A stretch of 47,639 bases of DNA from Rhodobacteraceae bacterium CG17_big_fil_post_rev_8_21_14_2_50_65_11 (GCA_002783145.1 PFEX01000137.1:1-47639); one strand, 5' to 3'. Positions 30,914 through 40,663 are shown, numbered from the stretch's first letter. Notes: generated from the letters alone by a model not told the origin. Made by a program: numbers and translations.

Positions 30914-31111
30914 TTAACCAAATTGACGTATCGGAGCTGCGTGATCCTGTTCGATCTGCAAAAGCAGGGTGTCCATATCCTCTTCGGTCAGCGACGATTG
31001 TCCGAGGAATTCCAACACGTCACGACGAAGATCCGCAGGAAGTTTCATTATTCTCAGGAAAATGTCTGAGTTAAGGTTTTCTGACATTGGACATGATGTA
31101 GCGTTAGGCAT
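30914..31111 (-). CDS. Putative small protein divergent from luxR (58-65 aa; alternative start at 31087, MSENLNSDIFLRIMKLPADLRRDVLEFLGQSSLTEEDMDTLLLQIEQDHAAPIRQFG)
   Basis: Intact ORF filling the luxR-terminator gap and ending just before the bidirectional terminator. LPADLRRDVLEFL resembles short DUF2281-like segments. No clear Shine-Dalgarno. Confidence 0.45.
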   Translation of the reverse strand: MPNATSCPMSENLNSDIFLRIMKLPADLRRDVLEFLGQSSLTEEDMDTLLLQIEQDHAAPIRQFG

Positions 31112-31114
31112 TAT
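31087..31114 (+). promoter_or_regulatory. Candidate luxR promoter
   Basis: TTGGAC (31087-31092), 16-bp spacer, CATTAT (31109-31114). Confidence 0.35.
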
Positions 31115-31144
31115 GACACTTTACGGAGCCACGGAATTCGGGCA

Positions 31145-31164
31145 ACCTGTCTAAATAGACATGA
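31145..31164. promoter_or_regulatory. lux-box-like dyad overlapping the luxR start codon
   Basis: ACCTGTCTAAATAGACATGA, with core TGTCT-AAAT-AGACA a perfect inverted repeat; ATG of luxR at 31161. Confidence 0.5.
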
Positions 31165-31772
31165 CCAATAGTAGAGTACTCATATCCTTGCTGGATCAGC
31201 TTAATGCCCATGCCCCTGTGGGCTACACGGTGGGCCTGCACATTCGTTTTGCCTCGCCCCTTGTGTTGAAAAGTTCCTATCCCGCTGCGTGGCAGCAGGA
31301 ATATCAGGACAATGCCTATGCCCTGCGCGACCCCCTGGTGTTCTGGGGTATCGGCGTCAGCGGCCAGACAAGGTGGAGCGAAATTCGCCTGCCGGACCCG
31401 TTCAGCGTCATGCAAAAGGCCAAGAAACATGGCCTTCACTATGGCTGCGTGGTGTCCTGCGGGCAGATCACGTCACGATCCATAATCGGATGTGCGCGAA
31501 GTGACCGTGAGTTCACGGATGACGAGATCGATGCGATCGCAGTTATCGCCCGTGCCCTGCACGAGGCCGCTGCGCCCCCGGCTGATCTGACCAAGGCGCA
31601 GATCAAAGCGCTGCGCCTGATCGCCGATGGAGACAGACATACCGCAGCGGCTGCCAAGCTGGGTATTTCCGAGAGCGCGCTGAAGGCGCGCCTGTCGTCC
31701 GCCCGCGTTCGCCTGGGTGCGCGAACCACGGCCGAGGCCCTCAAGAAAGCGCGGGAATTCCGATTATTATGA
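31161..31772 (+). CDS. luxR: LuxR-family autoinducer-binding transcriptional regulator
   Basis: Autoinducer-binding-type N-terminus (YQDNAYALRDPLVFWGIGVSGQTRWSEIRLPDP) and C-terminal LuxR HTH (LTKAQIKALRLIADGDRHTAAAAKLGISESALKARLSSARVRLGARTTAEAL). Confidence 0.9.
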   Translation: MTNSRVLISLLDQLNAHAPVGYTVGLHIRFASPLVLKSSYPAAWQQEYQDNAYALRDPLVFWGIGVSGQTRWSEIRLPDPFSVMQKAKKHGLHYGCVVSCGQITSRSIIGCARSDREFTDDEIDAIAVIARALHEAAAPPADLTKAQIKALRLIADGDRHTAAAAKLGISESALKARLSSARVRLGARTTAEALKKAREFRLL

Positions 31773-31832
31773 CAGCACACGCAGTTGCCTCGCGGTCACG
31801 GGTTTACCAACCGCCAACCAGGAGGCACCTCA

Positions 31833-32420
31833 ATGCAAGTCACGACCCTGTCTTTCGAGAACATGCACAACTTTGGTGAGCTGTTCGCAAACATGTTGCG
31901 CGCACGGCACCAGACCTTCATCGTCCAGAACCGCTGGGATCTGCCAGAAGCCAACGGGATGGAGTTCGACCAGTACGACACGCCGGCCAGCCGGTGGGTC
32001 ACGGTGCACGAGGACGGCCATGTGCTGGCCGGCGTGCGGCTGACGCCGACTACCCATCGCTGCGGAATCTACACCTACATGATCCGCGATGCGCAGCGTG
32101 ACCTGCTCGACAGCATTCCGCCTGACCTCTTGGACCGCAAGGCACCGGTGGCAAGCCATATCTGGGAATCGAGCCGGGTTTTCGTTGGCCGTGAGGTTCC
32201 CGCGAAGCTGCGCTTCAAGGTGCAGTTGCAACTGATCTCGGAAATGGTGAAATCCGCCCGCGATCTGGGCGCGACCGAGCTGATTGGCATCATCCCCGCA
32301 AACTCGCCGCGCCTTGCGCGCCGGGTGGGGCTGGATTGCCGACCAGCAGGCCGGATCCTCGATTTCGACGGCGAACAAAGCGTCTGCGTCACCATCAGCA
32401 TGGCCACGAAGATGCACTGA
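31833..32420 (+). CDS. luxI: Acyl-homoserine-lactone synthase (LuxI family)
   Basis: MLRARHQTFIVQNRWDLP...EFDQYDTPASRWV...GVRLTPTTHRCG...WESSRVFV; RBS AGGAGG; immediately 3' of luxR. Confidence 0.92.
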   Translation: MQVTTLSFENMHNFGELFANMLRARHQTFIVQNRWDLPEANGMEFDQYDTPASRWVTVHEDGHVLAGVRLTPTTHRCGIYTYMIRDAQRDLLDSIPPDLLDRKAPVASHIWESSRVFVGREVPAKLRFKVQLQLISEMVKSARDLGATELIGIIPANSPRLARRVGLDCRPAGRILDFDGEQSVCVTISMATKMH

Positions 32421-32479
32421 GCGGGGGGCGCGTGCCGCAATGGCTTTCCCCTTCCCGCAAGCAGACATAAGGTGCGGGC

Positions 32480-33796
32480 ATGGCCGATCTGTTCGACTCT
32501 GCCCCGCCCGCCGACACCACCGCAGCCGGTTCACGACCACTGGCGGACCGGCTGCGCCCCCGTGCTCTGGCGCAGGTGATCGGGCAGGCCCATTTGCTTG
32601 GCGCCGATGGCAGTCTGCGGGTGATGCTCGATGCCGGATCGCTGGGGTCGCTGGTGTTCTGGGGGCCGCCGGGCGTTGGCAAGACCACCATCGCGCGGCT
32701 CTTGGCGCAGGAAACCGACCTGACTTTCGTGCAGATCAGCGCCATTTTCACCGGCGTGCCGGAACTGCGAAAGGTGTTCGAGGCGGCAAAGATGCGCCGC
32801 GCCAATGGCGCCGGGACCTTGCTGTTCGTCGATGAGATCCACCGCTTCAACAAGGCGCAGCAGGACGGGTTCCTGCCGCATATGGAGGATGGGACCATCC
32901 TTCTGGTCGGCGCGACCACCGAAAACCCCTCATTCGAGTTGAACGCGGCGCTTCTCAGCCGGGCGCAGGTTCTGGTGCTGGAGCGATTGAGCGAGGACGA
33001 CCTCGACCTCTTGATCGCGCGCGCCGAGGCGGAGCTTGGCCGGGCGCTGCCGCTGACCGACGCGGCACGGGCATCCTTGCGCGAAATGGCCGATGGCGAC
33101 GGGCGCGCGATGCTGAACCTCGTCGAACAGGTGACGGCATGGACGCCGGAGGCGCCGCTCGACCCGAAGGCGCTGGGCCAGCGGTTGAGCCGCCGGGCGG
33201 CGCAATACGACAAGTCGGGCGACGCCCATTACAACCTCATTTCGGCGCTGCACAAATCGGTGCGCGGGTCGGACCCGGACGCGGCGCTTTACTGGTTCGC
33301 GCGGATGCTGGAAGGCGGCGAGGATCCCCGCTTCCTCGCCCGGCGAATCACGCGCATGGCCGTCGAGGATATTGGCCTTGCCGACCCGCAGGCGCAGGCG
33401 CTGTGCGTCGATGCGTGGCAGACCTATGAACGGCTGGGCAGCCCGGAAGGCGAACTGGCACTGGCGCAGGCGGTGATCTACCTCGCGCTCGCGCCGAAAT
33501 CGAACGCCGGGTATGTCGCCTACAAGGCGGCGCGCAAGGTGGCGGCGAAAACCGGGTCGGAACCGCCGCCCAAGCACATCCTGAACGCGCCGACGGGGGT
33601 GATGAAGGATCAGGGCTATGGCGCGGGCTATGCCTATGACCACGATGCAGAGGACGGGTTTTCGGGGCAGGACTACTTTCCAGAGGGCATGGCGCGCGCG
33701 GCGTTCTACCAGCCGGTCGAGCGTGGCTTCGAACGCGATCTGCGCAAGCGTATGGCGTATTTCGCAAAGCTGCGCGACAAGCGGCAGGGCGGTTGA
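32480..33796 (+). CDS. rarA: Replication-associated recombination protein A (AAA+ ATPase, RarA/MgsA)
   Basis: LRPRALAQVIGQAHLLG; FWGPPGVGKTTIARLLA; LLFVDEIHRFNKAQQDGFLPHMEDG. Confidence 0.96.
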   Translation: MADLFDSAPPADTTAAGSRPLADRLRPRALAQVIGQAHLLGADGSLRVMLDAGSLGSLVFWGPPGVGKTTIARLLAQETDLTFVQISAIFTGVPELRKVFEAAKMRRANGAGTLLFVDEIHRFNKAQQDGFLPHMEDGTILLVGATTENPSFELNAALLSRAQVLVLERLSEDDLDLLIARAEAELGRALPLTDAARASLREMADGDGRAMLNLVEQVTAWTPEAPLDPKALGQRLSRRAAQYDKSGDAHYNLISALHKSVRGSDPDAALYWFARMLEGGEDPRFLARRITRMAVEDIGLADPQAQALCVDAWQTYERLGSPEGELALAQAVIYLALAPKSNAGYVAYKAARKVAAKTGSEPPPKHILNAPTGVMKDQGYGAGYAYDHDAEDGFSGQDYFPEGMARAAFYQPVERGFERDLRKRMAYFAKLRDKRQGG

Positions 33797-33827
33797 CAAC
33801 ACAAGCGAGAGGCCACAAACCCCGGCC

Positions 33828-34208
33828 ATGTTTGCAACGCTTCTTCAGGTCGCCCTTGGCGGCGCCATCGGGTCCGTCGCCCGTTACCTCGTCGGGGTCG
33901 GCATTGTCCGGCTGGTCGGGCACGGGGTCTTTCCGCTTGGCGTGATCACGGTCAACATCGTCGGGTCTTGCCTGATCGGCGCCTTTGTCGTTATCGCCGC
34001 GAGTCGCGGGCTGACCCACCTGTCGCCCTTCGTTGTCGTCGGCCTGCTTGGCGGGTTCACCACCTTTTCTGCCTTTTCGCTGGAGGCGGTGACGCTGTGG
34101 GAGCGTGGCGAGTCGAGCGCGGCGGTGTTCTATGTCGTGGCCTCCGTCACCTGTTCGATCTTCGGGCTGCTTCTGGGTATGTGGCTGGCGCGGGGGGTGG
34201 TCGCATGA
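33828..34208 (+). CDS. crcB: Fluoride efflux transporter CrcB (Fluc)
   Basis: GGAIGSVARYLV; VNIVGSCLIGAF; GLLGGFTTFSAFSLE. Confidence 0.96.
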   Translation: MFATLLQVALGGAIGSVARYLVGVGIVRLVGHGVFPLGVITVNIVGSCLIGAFVVIAASRGLTHLSPFVVVGLLGGFTTFSAFSLEAVTLWERGESSAAVFYVVASVTCSIFGLLLGMWLARGVVA

Positions 34209-35254
34209 GCCGGGTCCAGACCGTCACCGTGGGCGCGGGCGAGGGCGACCAGCGGCTTGATCGCTGGTTTCGCCGCCGCTTTCCGTATGTGTCGCAGGGG
34301 CGGATCGAAAAGATGTGCCGCAAGGGCGAGATCCGGGTTGATGGCGGCCGGGTGAAACCGGCGACGCGGCTGGGTGAGGGGCAGAACGTGCGTATTCCAG
34401 CGCTGCCCGACCAGGCCGCGCCGCAGCCCTTCGTGGCGCGCGAAGCGGTGTCTGAGGCCGATGCGCGGATGATCCGGGCGGCAGTCGTCTACCGCGACGA
34501 TCACATCATCGCGCTGAACAAGCCGCCGGGCCTGCCGTCGCAGGGGGGCAGCAAGCAGACCCGGCATGTGGACGGGCTGGCCGAGGCGCTGACTTTCGGG
34601 ATGGAGGACAAGCCACGGCTGGTGCACCGGCTGGACAAGGACACCTCCGGCCTTCTGCTGTTGGCGCGCACGCGGGGTGCGGCGGCGAAGATGACGCAGG
34701 CCTTCCGCGCCCGCGATACGCGCAAGATCTACTGGGCCGCCGTTGCCGGCACGCCCCTGCCGCGCCTCGGCACGATCCGCTTCGGCCTTGTCAAGGCGTC
34801 GGGCCATGGTGCGGGTGGCGAGGGCGAAAAGATGCTCTGCCTGCATCCGCGCGAGGTCGATAGCACCGAGGGCGCGAAACGGGCAACCACCGATTACGCG
34901 GTTCTGTCGGCGCTTGGCGGGCGGGTCTCATGGGTGGCGATGGTGCCTGTGACCGGCCGCACCCATCAGCTGCGCGCGCACATGGCGGAGCTTGGCCATC
35001 CGATCATCGGCGATGGCAAATACGGCGGGTCGGGGCAGGAAAACCTCGGCGATGGCTGGGGCGCGCAGCTGGGAGGCGAGATCAGCCGCAAGCTTCACCT
35101 GCATGCAAGGCATCTGAGCTTTACCCATCCGGTTACCGGTGCGCGCGTTACTCTGACCGCGCCGCTGCCCGAGCATATGCAAAGGACGTGGGATACGCTG
35201 GGCTGGGATGCCCGCGACGTGCCAGCCGATCCGTTCGAGGAGATGGAGCCATGA
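34205..35254 (+). CDS. RluA-family pseudouridine synthase
   Basis: S4 domain RLDRWFRRRFP; PRLVHRLDKDTSGLLLLART; GRTHQLRAHMAELGHPIIGDGKYGG. Confidence 0.94.
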   Translation: MSRVQTVTVGAGEGDQRLDRWFRRRFPYVSQGRIEKMCRKGEIRVDGGRVKPATRLGEGQNVRIPALPDQAAPQPFVAREAVSEADARMIRAAVVYRDDHIIALNKPPGLPSQGGSKQTRHVDGLAEALTFGMEDKPRLVHRLDKDTSGLLLLARTRGAAAKMTQAFRARDTRKIYWAAVAGTPLPRLGTIRFGLVKASGHGAGGEGEKMLCLHPREVDSTEGAKRATTDYAVLSALGGRVSWVAMVPVTGRTHQLRAHMAELGHPIIGDGKYGGSGQENLGDGWGAQLGGEISRKLHLHARHLSFTHPVTGARVTLTAPLPEHMQRTWDTLGWDARDVPADPFEEMEP

Positions 35255-35934
35255 GCGCACCGCTGCGGCTGGTTATTTTCGACGTTGACGGCACGCTGGT
35301 GGACAGCCAGGCACATATCGTGGCGTCGATGGCGGCCGCTTTCGGGCGCGTCGGCCTGCCGGCGCCGGGGCGGGAGGAAACCCTGTCCATCGTCGGGCTG
35401 TCGCTGCCTGTCGCCATTGCCCGGCTGGTGCCGGATCTCGATGCTGTCACGCAAGACCGGATCGTCGAAGGCTACAGGGACGCCTTCGCGCGGCTGCGGC
35501 AGCAAGACGGAGCGGCGTTGTCGCCGCTCTACCCCGGTGCGCGCGAGGTGCTGGACTGGCTGGCCGGGCAGGAGGATGTGCTGCTGGGGATCGCCACGGG
35601 GAAATACCGTCGGGGGATGATGCACCTGATGGGGTTGCACGGGCTTGGGCGCGTCTTCCACACGGTGCAGGTGGCCGACGACCATCCGTCGAAGCCGCAC
35701 CCGTCGATGATCAAAGCCTGCCTGTCGGAAACCGGCGTCGATAGTGAACATGCGGTGATTCTCGGCGATACGGTGTTCGACATGGAAATGGGGCGAAACG
35801 CGGGCATCCGGGCGCTTGGCGTCGATTGGGGCTACCACCCGTGCGAAGACCTCGTTGCCGCCGGCGCGGCGGGTATTCTGGACAGCTTTGCCGAGCTCGA
35901 AGGCGCGTTGCGAAGGATCTGGTCGGAGACATGA
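35251..35934 (+). CDS. HAD-superfamily hydrolase (phosphoglycolate phosphatase-like)
   Basis: LVIFDVDGTLVDSQ; ILGDTVFDMEMGRNAGIRALGVDWGYH. Confidence 0.92.
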   Translation: MSAPLRLVIFDVDGTLVDSQAHIVASMAAAFGRVGLPAPGREETLSIVGLSLPVAIARLVPDLDAVTQDRIVEGYRDAFARLRQQDGAALSPLYPGAREVLDWLAGQEDVLLGIATGKYRRGMMHLMGLHGLGRVFHTVQVADDHPSKPHPSMIKACLSETGVDSEHAVILGDTVFDMEMGRNAGIRALGVDWGYHPCEDLVAAGAAGILDSFAELEGALRRIWSET

Positions 35935-36644
35935 GCGAGTGGAAAGCCAGACGGTTCTGGACGCAGGCGGATGTGGACGAGACCGGGGGCGCGTTCCGTG
36001 TTCTGCTGGACGGGCGCCCGGTGCGCACCCCGCTGAAGGCGCCGCTGGCCTTGCCGACGCCAGAGATGGCCGAGGCTGTGGCCCGCGAATGGGACGCGCA
36101 GGATGACGAGATCGCCCCCAACTCGATGCCCGTTACACGCGCGGCCAATGCCGCGATCGACAAGGTGACGGTGCAGCATGATTCAATTTCGACGATGCTG
36201 GCGGGATATGCGGAAACAGATCTTCTGTGCCACCGCGCCGAGGCGCCCGATGCGCTGCGTGACCAGCAAAACAAGGCTTGGGATCCGGTCCTGGACTGGG
36301 CGGCCGCGCGGTTCAACGCGCCTTTGACCGTCGTTTCCGGGGTGTTGCCCGCAGCGCAGCCCGAAGCCAGCCTGTCGCATCTTTCGCAAGCCGTTCATTC
36401 ATACGCACCGTTTTCGCTGACTGCGCTGCATGACCTTGTGACGTTGTCGGGGTCGCTTGTCCTTGGGCTGTCGGTGGCAGAGGGCAAAACCCATCCCGAA
36501 ACCGCGTGGGAGTTGAGCCGCATCGACGAAAACTGGCAGATCGCGCAGTGGGGCTCGGATGAAGAAGCCGAGGAAATGACCGCCCGTAAACGCGCCGATT
36601 TCCTTCACGCCGTGCGGTTTCTGGGCTTGGCGCGCGGGGCGTAG
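35931..36644 (+). CDS. ATP12-family F1-ATPase assembly chaperone
   Basis: RFWTQADVDETGGAFRVLLDGRPVRTPLKAPLALPT; DLLCHRAEAPDALRDQQNKAWDPVLDW. Confidence 0.93.
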   Translation: MSEWKARRFWTQADVDETGGAFRVLLDGRPVRTPLKAPLALPTPEMAEAVAREWDAQDDEIAPNSMPVTRAANAAIDKVTVQHDSISTMLAGYAETDLLCHRAEAPDALRDQQNKAWDPVLDWAAARFNAPLTVVSGVLPAAQPEASLSHLSQAVHSYAPFSLTALHDLVTLSGSLVLGLSVAEGKTHPETAWELSRIDENWQIAQWGSDEEAEEMTARKRADFLHAVRFLGLARGA

Positions 36645-36880
36645 ATTGCCAGTCGCCCGTCTCGTATCGCTTTGCGCAAGTTTTGTGCGCCAAGGCCAAA
36701 TTGCCCTTTCGTAAAGCCTATTATGGGCTGATTGCCCGAACACCACACTTGACCTCTTGCCTCAGATTTGCCCTTTTATGCGGCAGGTTCGGTCGCCGTC
36801 GGCGCCCGATCCAGATAAATCACAGGTCTCAACGACCGAACAAGCCGCCCGCAAGGGCGGCCCACCAGGAAGAGGTAAAC

Positions 36881-37897
36881 ATGAAAAAATCCGTTTTTCT
36901 CGGCACGATTGCCGTGGCCGGTCTGGCCGCAGGTTTCGTTTCCGCGCAGACGCTGGATGAAGTCCGGGCGCGTGGCGAACTGAACTGTGGCGTGACCACC
37001 GGCCTCGTCGGCTTCGCGGCCCCCGATGCAAATGGGCAATGGGACGGCTTTGATGTCGGCGTCTGCCGCGCGGTTGCAGCCGCTGTTCTGGGCGATCCTA
37101 CTGCCGTCAGCTTCGTTCCCACCACCGGCCAGACCCGCTTTACCGCGCTCGCCTCAGGCGAGATCGACCTGCTGGCCCGCAACACCACCTGGACCTTCAG
37201 CCGTGACGTTGACCTGCGATTCGAATTCGTGGGCGTCAACTACTACGATGGTCAGGGCTTCATGGTGCCGCGCGAACTTGGCGTGTCTTCGGCCATGGAA
37301 CTCGACGGCGCGACCGTCTGCATCCAGACCGGCACCACGACCGAACTGAACCTTGCGGACTTCTTCGCCTCCAACAACATGGCGTATGAACCGGTTCCGA
37401 TCGAAACCAACGCCGAAGCGCAGCAGCAATATCTTGCCGGTGCTTGCGACGTCTACACGACCGACGCCTCCGGCCTTGCCGCGACCCGCGCCACATTCGA
37501 GGATCCGTCGGCCCACGTGGTTCTGCCGGAAATCATCTCGAAAGAGCCGCTTGGCCCGCTCGTGCGTCATGGTGATAACGAATGGGGCGACATCGCGCGC
37601 TGGACGCTCAACGCGTTGATCGCTGCGGAAGAGCTTGGCATCACCTCGGACAACGTTGCCGAGTTGGCGCAAGGCACAAGCAATCCGGAAATCAACCGCA
37701 TGCTCGGGTCAGAGGGTGACCTTGGCGCGATGCTGGGGCTTGCGAGCGATTGGGCGGTAAACGCCATTTCCGCTGGTGGCAACTATGGCGAATTGTTCGA
37801 GGCCCATATCGGCGAGGACACCGCTATCGGCCTTGCGCGCGGTCTGAACGCCCAGTGGACCGATGGTGGCCTGCTCTACTCACCGCCGTTCCGGTAA
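36881..37897 (+). CDS. aapJ: General L-amino acid ABC transporter, substrate-binding protein
   Basis: Signal peptide; LNCGVTTGLVGFAAPDANGQWDGFDVGVCRAVAAAVLGD; GPLVRHGDNEWGDIARWTLNAL. Confidence 0.94.
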   Translation: MKKSVFLGTIAVAGLAAGFVSAQTLDEVRARGELNCGVTTGLVGFAAPDANGQWDGFDVGVCRAVAAAVLGDPTAVSFVPTTGQTRFTALASGEIDLLARNTTWTFSRDVDLRFEFVGVNYYDGQGFMVPRELGVSSAMELDGATVCIQTGTTTELNLADFFASNNMAYEPVPIETNAEAQQQYLAGACDVYTTDASGLAATRATFEDPSAHVVLPEIISKEPLGPLVRHGDNEWGDIARWTLNALIAAEELGITSDNVAELAQGTSNPEINRMLGSEGDLGAMLGLASDWAVNAISAGGNYGELFEAHIGEDTAIGLARGLNAQWTDGGLLYSPPFR

Positions 37898-37912
37898 GGA
37901 CAGCAGACGGAC

Positions 37913-37940
37913 AAGGGCGCGGCACTGCTGCGCCCTTTTT
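37913..37940 (+). terminator. Intra-operon terminator-like hairpin between aapJ and aapQ
   Basis: AAGGGCGC (37913-37920) ... GCGCCCTT (37930-37937) followed by a T-run. Confidence 0.75.
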
Positions 37941-38046
37941 CCAAGTGCGCCCATCATGTGACTGACCGTACGACCGGAGCACCCGACAGTCGGGTGAACG
38001 GGGGGTCGTGGGTCGCTCCTCCAGCGACAATCGGGGTTGCTTTCCA

Positions 38047-39336
38047 ATGACAAGTATTACCGAACCGCCAGCCGAGTCCTTCCGGCTCAGCCAATTGATT
38101 TACGACACCCGATATCGGTCCATGACCATTCAGGTCGTCGCTTTCGCCCTGATCCTCTTCGCGATCTACTGGCTTGGACGCAATATCGTTGCCAACCTCG
38201 AAGATCTCGGGAAAGATTTCGATTTCGGCTTCCTGACCTCGCGTGCCGGTTACGACATCAACCAGCGCCTGATCGAATACAGCAACGAATCCACCCATGG
38301 CCGCGCCGCCCTGGTCGGCATCCTGAACACCTTGCTTGTCGCCGTGCTCGGCTGTGCGCTGGCCACGGTGCTGGGGGTGATCGCCGGTGTGCTGCGGCTG
38401 TCCAGGAACTGGATCGTGGCGCGGCTGATGACCGTCTACGTCGAAGGGTTCCGCAACATCCCACTGCTGCTGTGGATCATCCTGATCTTCGCAGTGATGA
38501 CAGAGGCGACGCCGCGGCCAGCCGATTTCCGCGGTGACGAACCGGCCGCTTCGATGATTGTAGGTGACAGCATCGCGGTGACGAACCGGGGGATCTATAT
38601 CCCGAACGTGCTGTTCACCCGCTCGCTTGGCGGCAACGAGGTATTGCCGGCTGCCGATGGCGGTGCAGCGGCGGTGAGTCCTGCCGCATCCAGCCTGGAC
38701 TGGCTGCTGTTTATCGCGGTCGTGGTGGCCGGCTTCTTCGGTGCGCGGGCGATCGGTCGTTGGGCCACCGCCACGCAAGAGGCGACGGGCATCAGACCAC
38801 CGGGCACCTTCTGGATGCGGGTGGCTGTCATCATCCTGCCGGCGGCTATCGTGCTGGTGGCGCTTGGTGCGACGCTCGATCTACCGCACCTGCGTGGGTT
38901 CAACTTCACTGGCGGCATCCATCTGCGCAATTCGCTGATCGCGCTTTGGTTGGCGCTGTCGCTTTACACAGGGGCCTTCATCGCCGAAATCGTGCGCGCC
39001 GGCATCCTGTCGGTCAGCAATGGCCAGACCGAAGCCGCCTTTGCGCTTGGCATGCGTCCAAACTGGACGATGAACCTTGTGATCCTGCCTCAGGCGATGC
39101 GGGTGATTATCCCGCCGCTGATCTCGCACTACCTGAACCTGACCAAGAACAGTTCGCTCGCCATTGCCGTGGGCTACATGGATGTGCGGTCCACCCTTGG
39201 CGGCATCACGATCAACCAGACGGGACGAGAGCTGGAAGGTATGCTTCTGCTCGGGTTGTTCTACCTCGTGACCTCTTTGATCATCTCGGGTGTGATGAAC
39301 ATGTACAACAATTCCGTCAAGTTGAAGGAGCGGTGA
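38047..39336 (+). CDS. aapQ: General L-amino acid ABC transporter permease
   Basis: LSRNWIVARLMTVYVEGFRNIPLLLWIILIF; ILPQAMRVIIPPLISHYLNLTKNSSLAIAVGYMD. Confidence 0.94.
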   Translation: MTSITEPPAESFRLSQLIYDTRYRSMTIQVVAFALILFAIYWLGRNIVANLEDLGKDFDFGFLTSRAGYDINQRLIEYSNESTHGRAALVGILNTLLVAVLGCALATVLGVIAGVLRLSRNWIVARLMTVYVEGFRNIPLLLWIILIFAVMTEATPRPADFRGDEPAASMIVGDSIAVTNRGIYIPNVLFTRSLGGNEVLPAADGGAAAVSPAASSLDWLLFIAVVVAGFFGARAIGRWATATQEATGIRPPGTFWMRVAVIILPAAIVLVALGATLDLPHLRGFNFTGGIHLRNSLIALWLALSLYTGAFIAEIVRAGILSVSNGQTEAAFALGMRPNWTMNLVILPQAMRVIIPPLISHYLNLTKNSSLAIAVGYMDVRSTLGGITINQTGRELEGMLLLGLFYLVTSLIISGVMNMYNNSVKLKER

Positions 39337-39337
39337 G

Positions 39338-40651
39338 ATGAGCGACACACATGCACAATCCGTTCAGTTCGTCCGCGATACGATGATCCCCGAACAGGAT
39401 GCTCCGATCACCGAGAAAGGCGCGGTGAAGTGGGTGCGGGAAAACCTGTTCTCTTCATGGCTCAACGCGATCCTGACAATCGTGTCCATCCTCGTCGTCT
39501 ACTGGGTGCTGGCGCATATCCTGCCCTGGATGCTTGGCGGCATATGGGTTGCCGAGTCTCTTACGCAATGCCGCGAGATCCGGGACGCCAGCGGCATCGG
39601 ATACGACGTCGCGTGCTGGGCGGTGATCAGCGATCGCTGGCACCAGTTGCTGTTCGGCTTCTACCCGTCAGGACTTTACTGGCGGCCGATCCTGACGCTG
39701 ATCGTCTTCGGCGCGGCCATCGCGCCGATCCTGTTCAGCGGCGTGTCGCGCAAGATGCTGCTGTTCAGCATTGCGGCGCCCTTTCTTGCCTACTGGCTGC
39801 TGTGGGGCGGGTCCATCTGGGGGCCGGTCGCGGCGGCGCTTGGCTTTGTCATCGGCTGGGCGATCATGACCTACGGGGAAGGCGTGCTCGGCGCGCTTGC
39901 GTCCATCATAGCGGCCTTGGTGGTGCCGATCCTCTACTGGTTGTTTGTCGCTGGGGCGCTCGCCGGAGTCTTGCAAGACTTTCTGCCCATCGGGATCGAG
40001 AATATCCGATCTGACCAGTTCGGCGGCTTCATGCTGGCGCTTATCATCGGGGTTTCGGGCATCGTTCTGTCGCTGCCTTTGGGCATCCTGCTGGCGCTTG
40101 GCCGGCAGTCGGACCTGTTCATCATCAACAAGTGTTCGGTCATCTTCATCGAGGTGATCCGCGGTGTGCCATTGATCGTGTGGTTGTTCACGGCATCGCT
40201 GCTTCTGAACTACTTCCTGCCGCCGGAGGTCAGTTTCGACCTGATGTTGCGGGTGATCATCATGGTGACGCTCTTTGCCTCGGCCTATATCGCCGAGGTG
40301 GTGCGGGGGGGGCTCGCGGCGTTGCCGCGCGGGCAGTATGAGGGCGCTGACAGCCTCGGGCTCGACTACTGGCAATCCATGCGTCTGATCATCCTGCCGC
40401 AGGCGCTGAAGATCTCCATCCCCGGAATCGTTTCGACCTTTATCGGTCTGTTCAAGGACACCACGCTGGTGGTCTTCATCGGCCTTCTGGATCCCATCGG
40501 CCTGTCCAACGCGATCCGCGCGGATTCCGATTGGAACGGCATCTACTGGGAACTGTTTATCTTCATCGGCCTGTGCTTCTTCATCTTCTGTTTTTCAATG
40601 TCGCGATATTCCCAGTGGTTGGAGCGTAAGCTTACCACCGGGCATCACTGA
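39338..40651 (+). CDS. aapM: General L-amino acid ABC transporter permease
   Basis: EVIRGVPLIVWLFTASLLLNYFLPP; ILPQALKISIPGIVSTFIGLFKDTTLV. Confidence 0.94.
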   Translation: MSDTHAQSVQFVRDTMIPEQDAPITEKGAVKWVRENLFSSWLNAILTIVSILVVYWVLAHILPWMLGGIWVAESLTQCREIRDASGIGYDVACWAVISDRWHQLLFGFYPSGLYWRPILTLIVFGAAIAPILFSGVSRKMLLFSIAAPFLAYWLLWGGSIWGPVAAALGFVIGWAIMTYGEGVLGALASIIAALVVPILYWLFVAGALAGVLQDFLPIGIENIRSDQFGGFMLALIIGVSGIVLSLPLGILLALGRQSDLFIINKCSVIFIEVIRGVPLIVWLFTASLLLNYFLPPEVSFDLMLRVIIMVTLFASAYIAEVVRGGLAALPRGQYEGADSLGLDYWQSMRLIILPQALKISIPGIVSTFIGLFKDTTLVVFIGLLDPIGLSNAIRADSDWNGIYWELFIFIGLCFFIFCFSMSRYSQWLERKLTTGHH

Positions 40652-40663
40652 GGAGATATCCCA

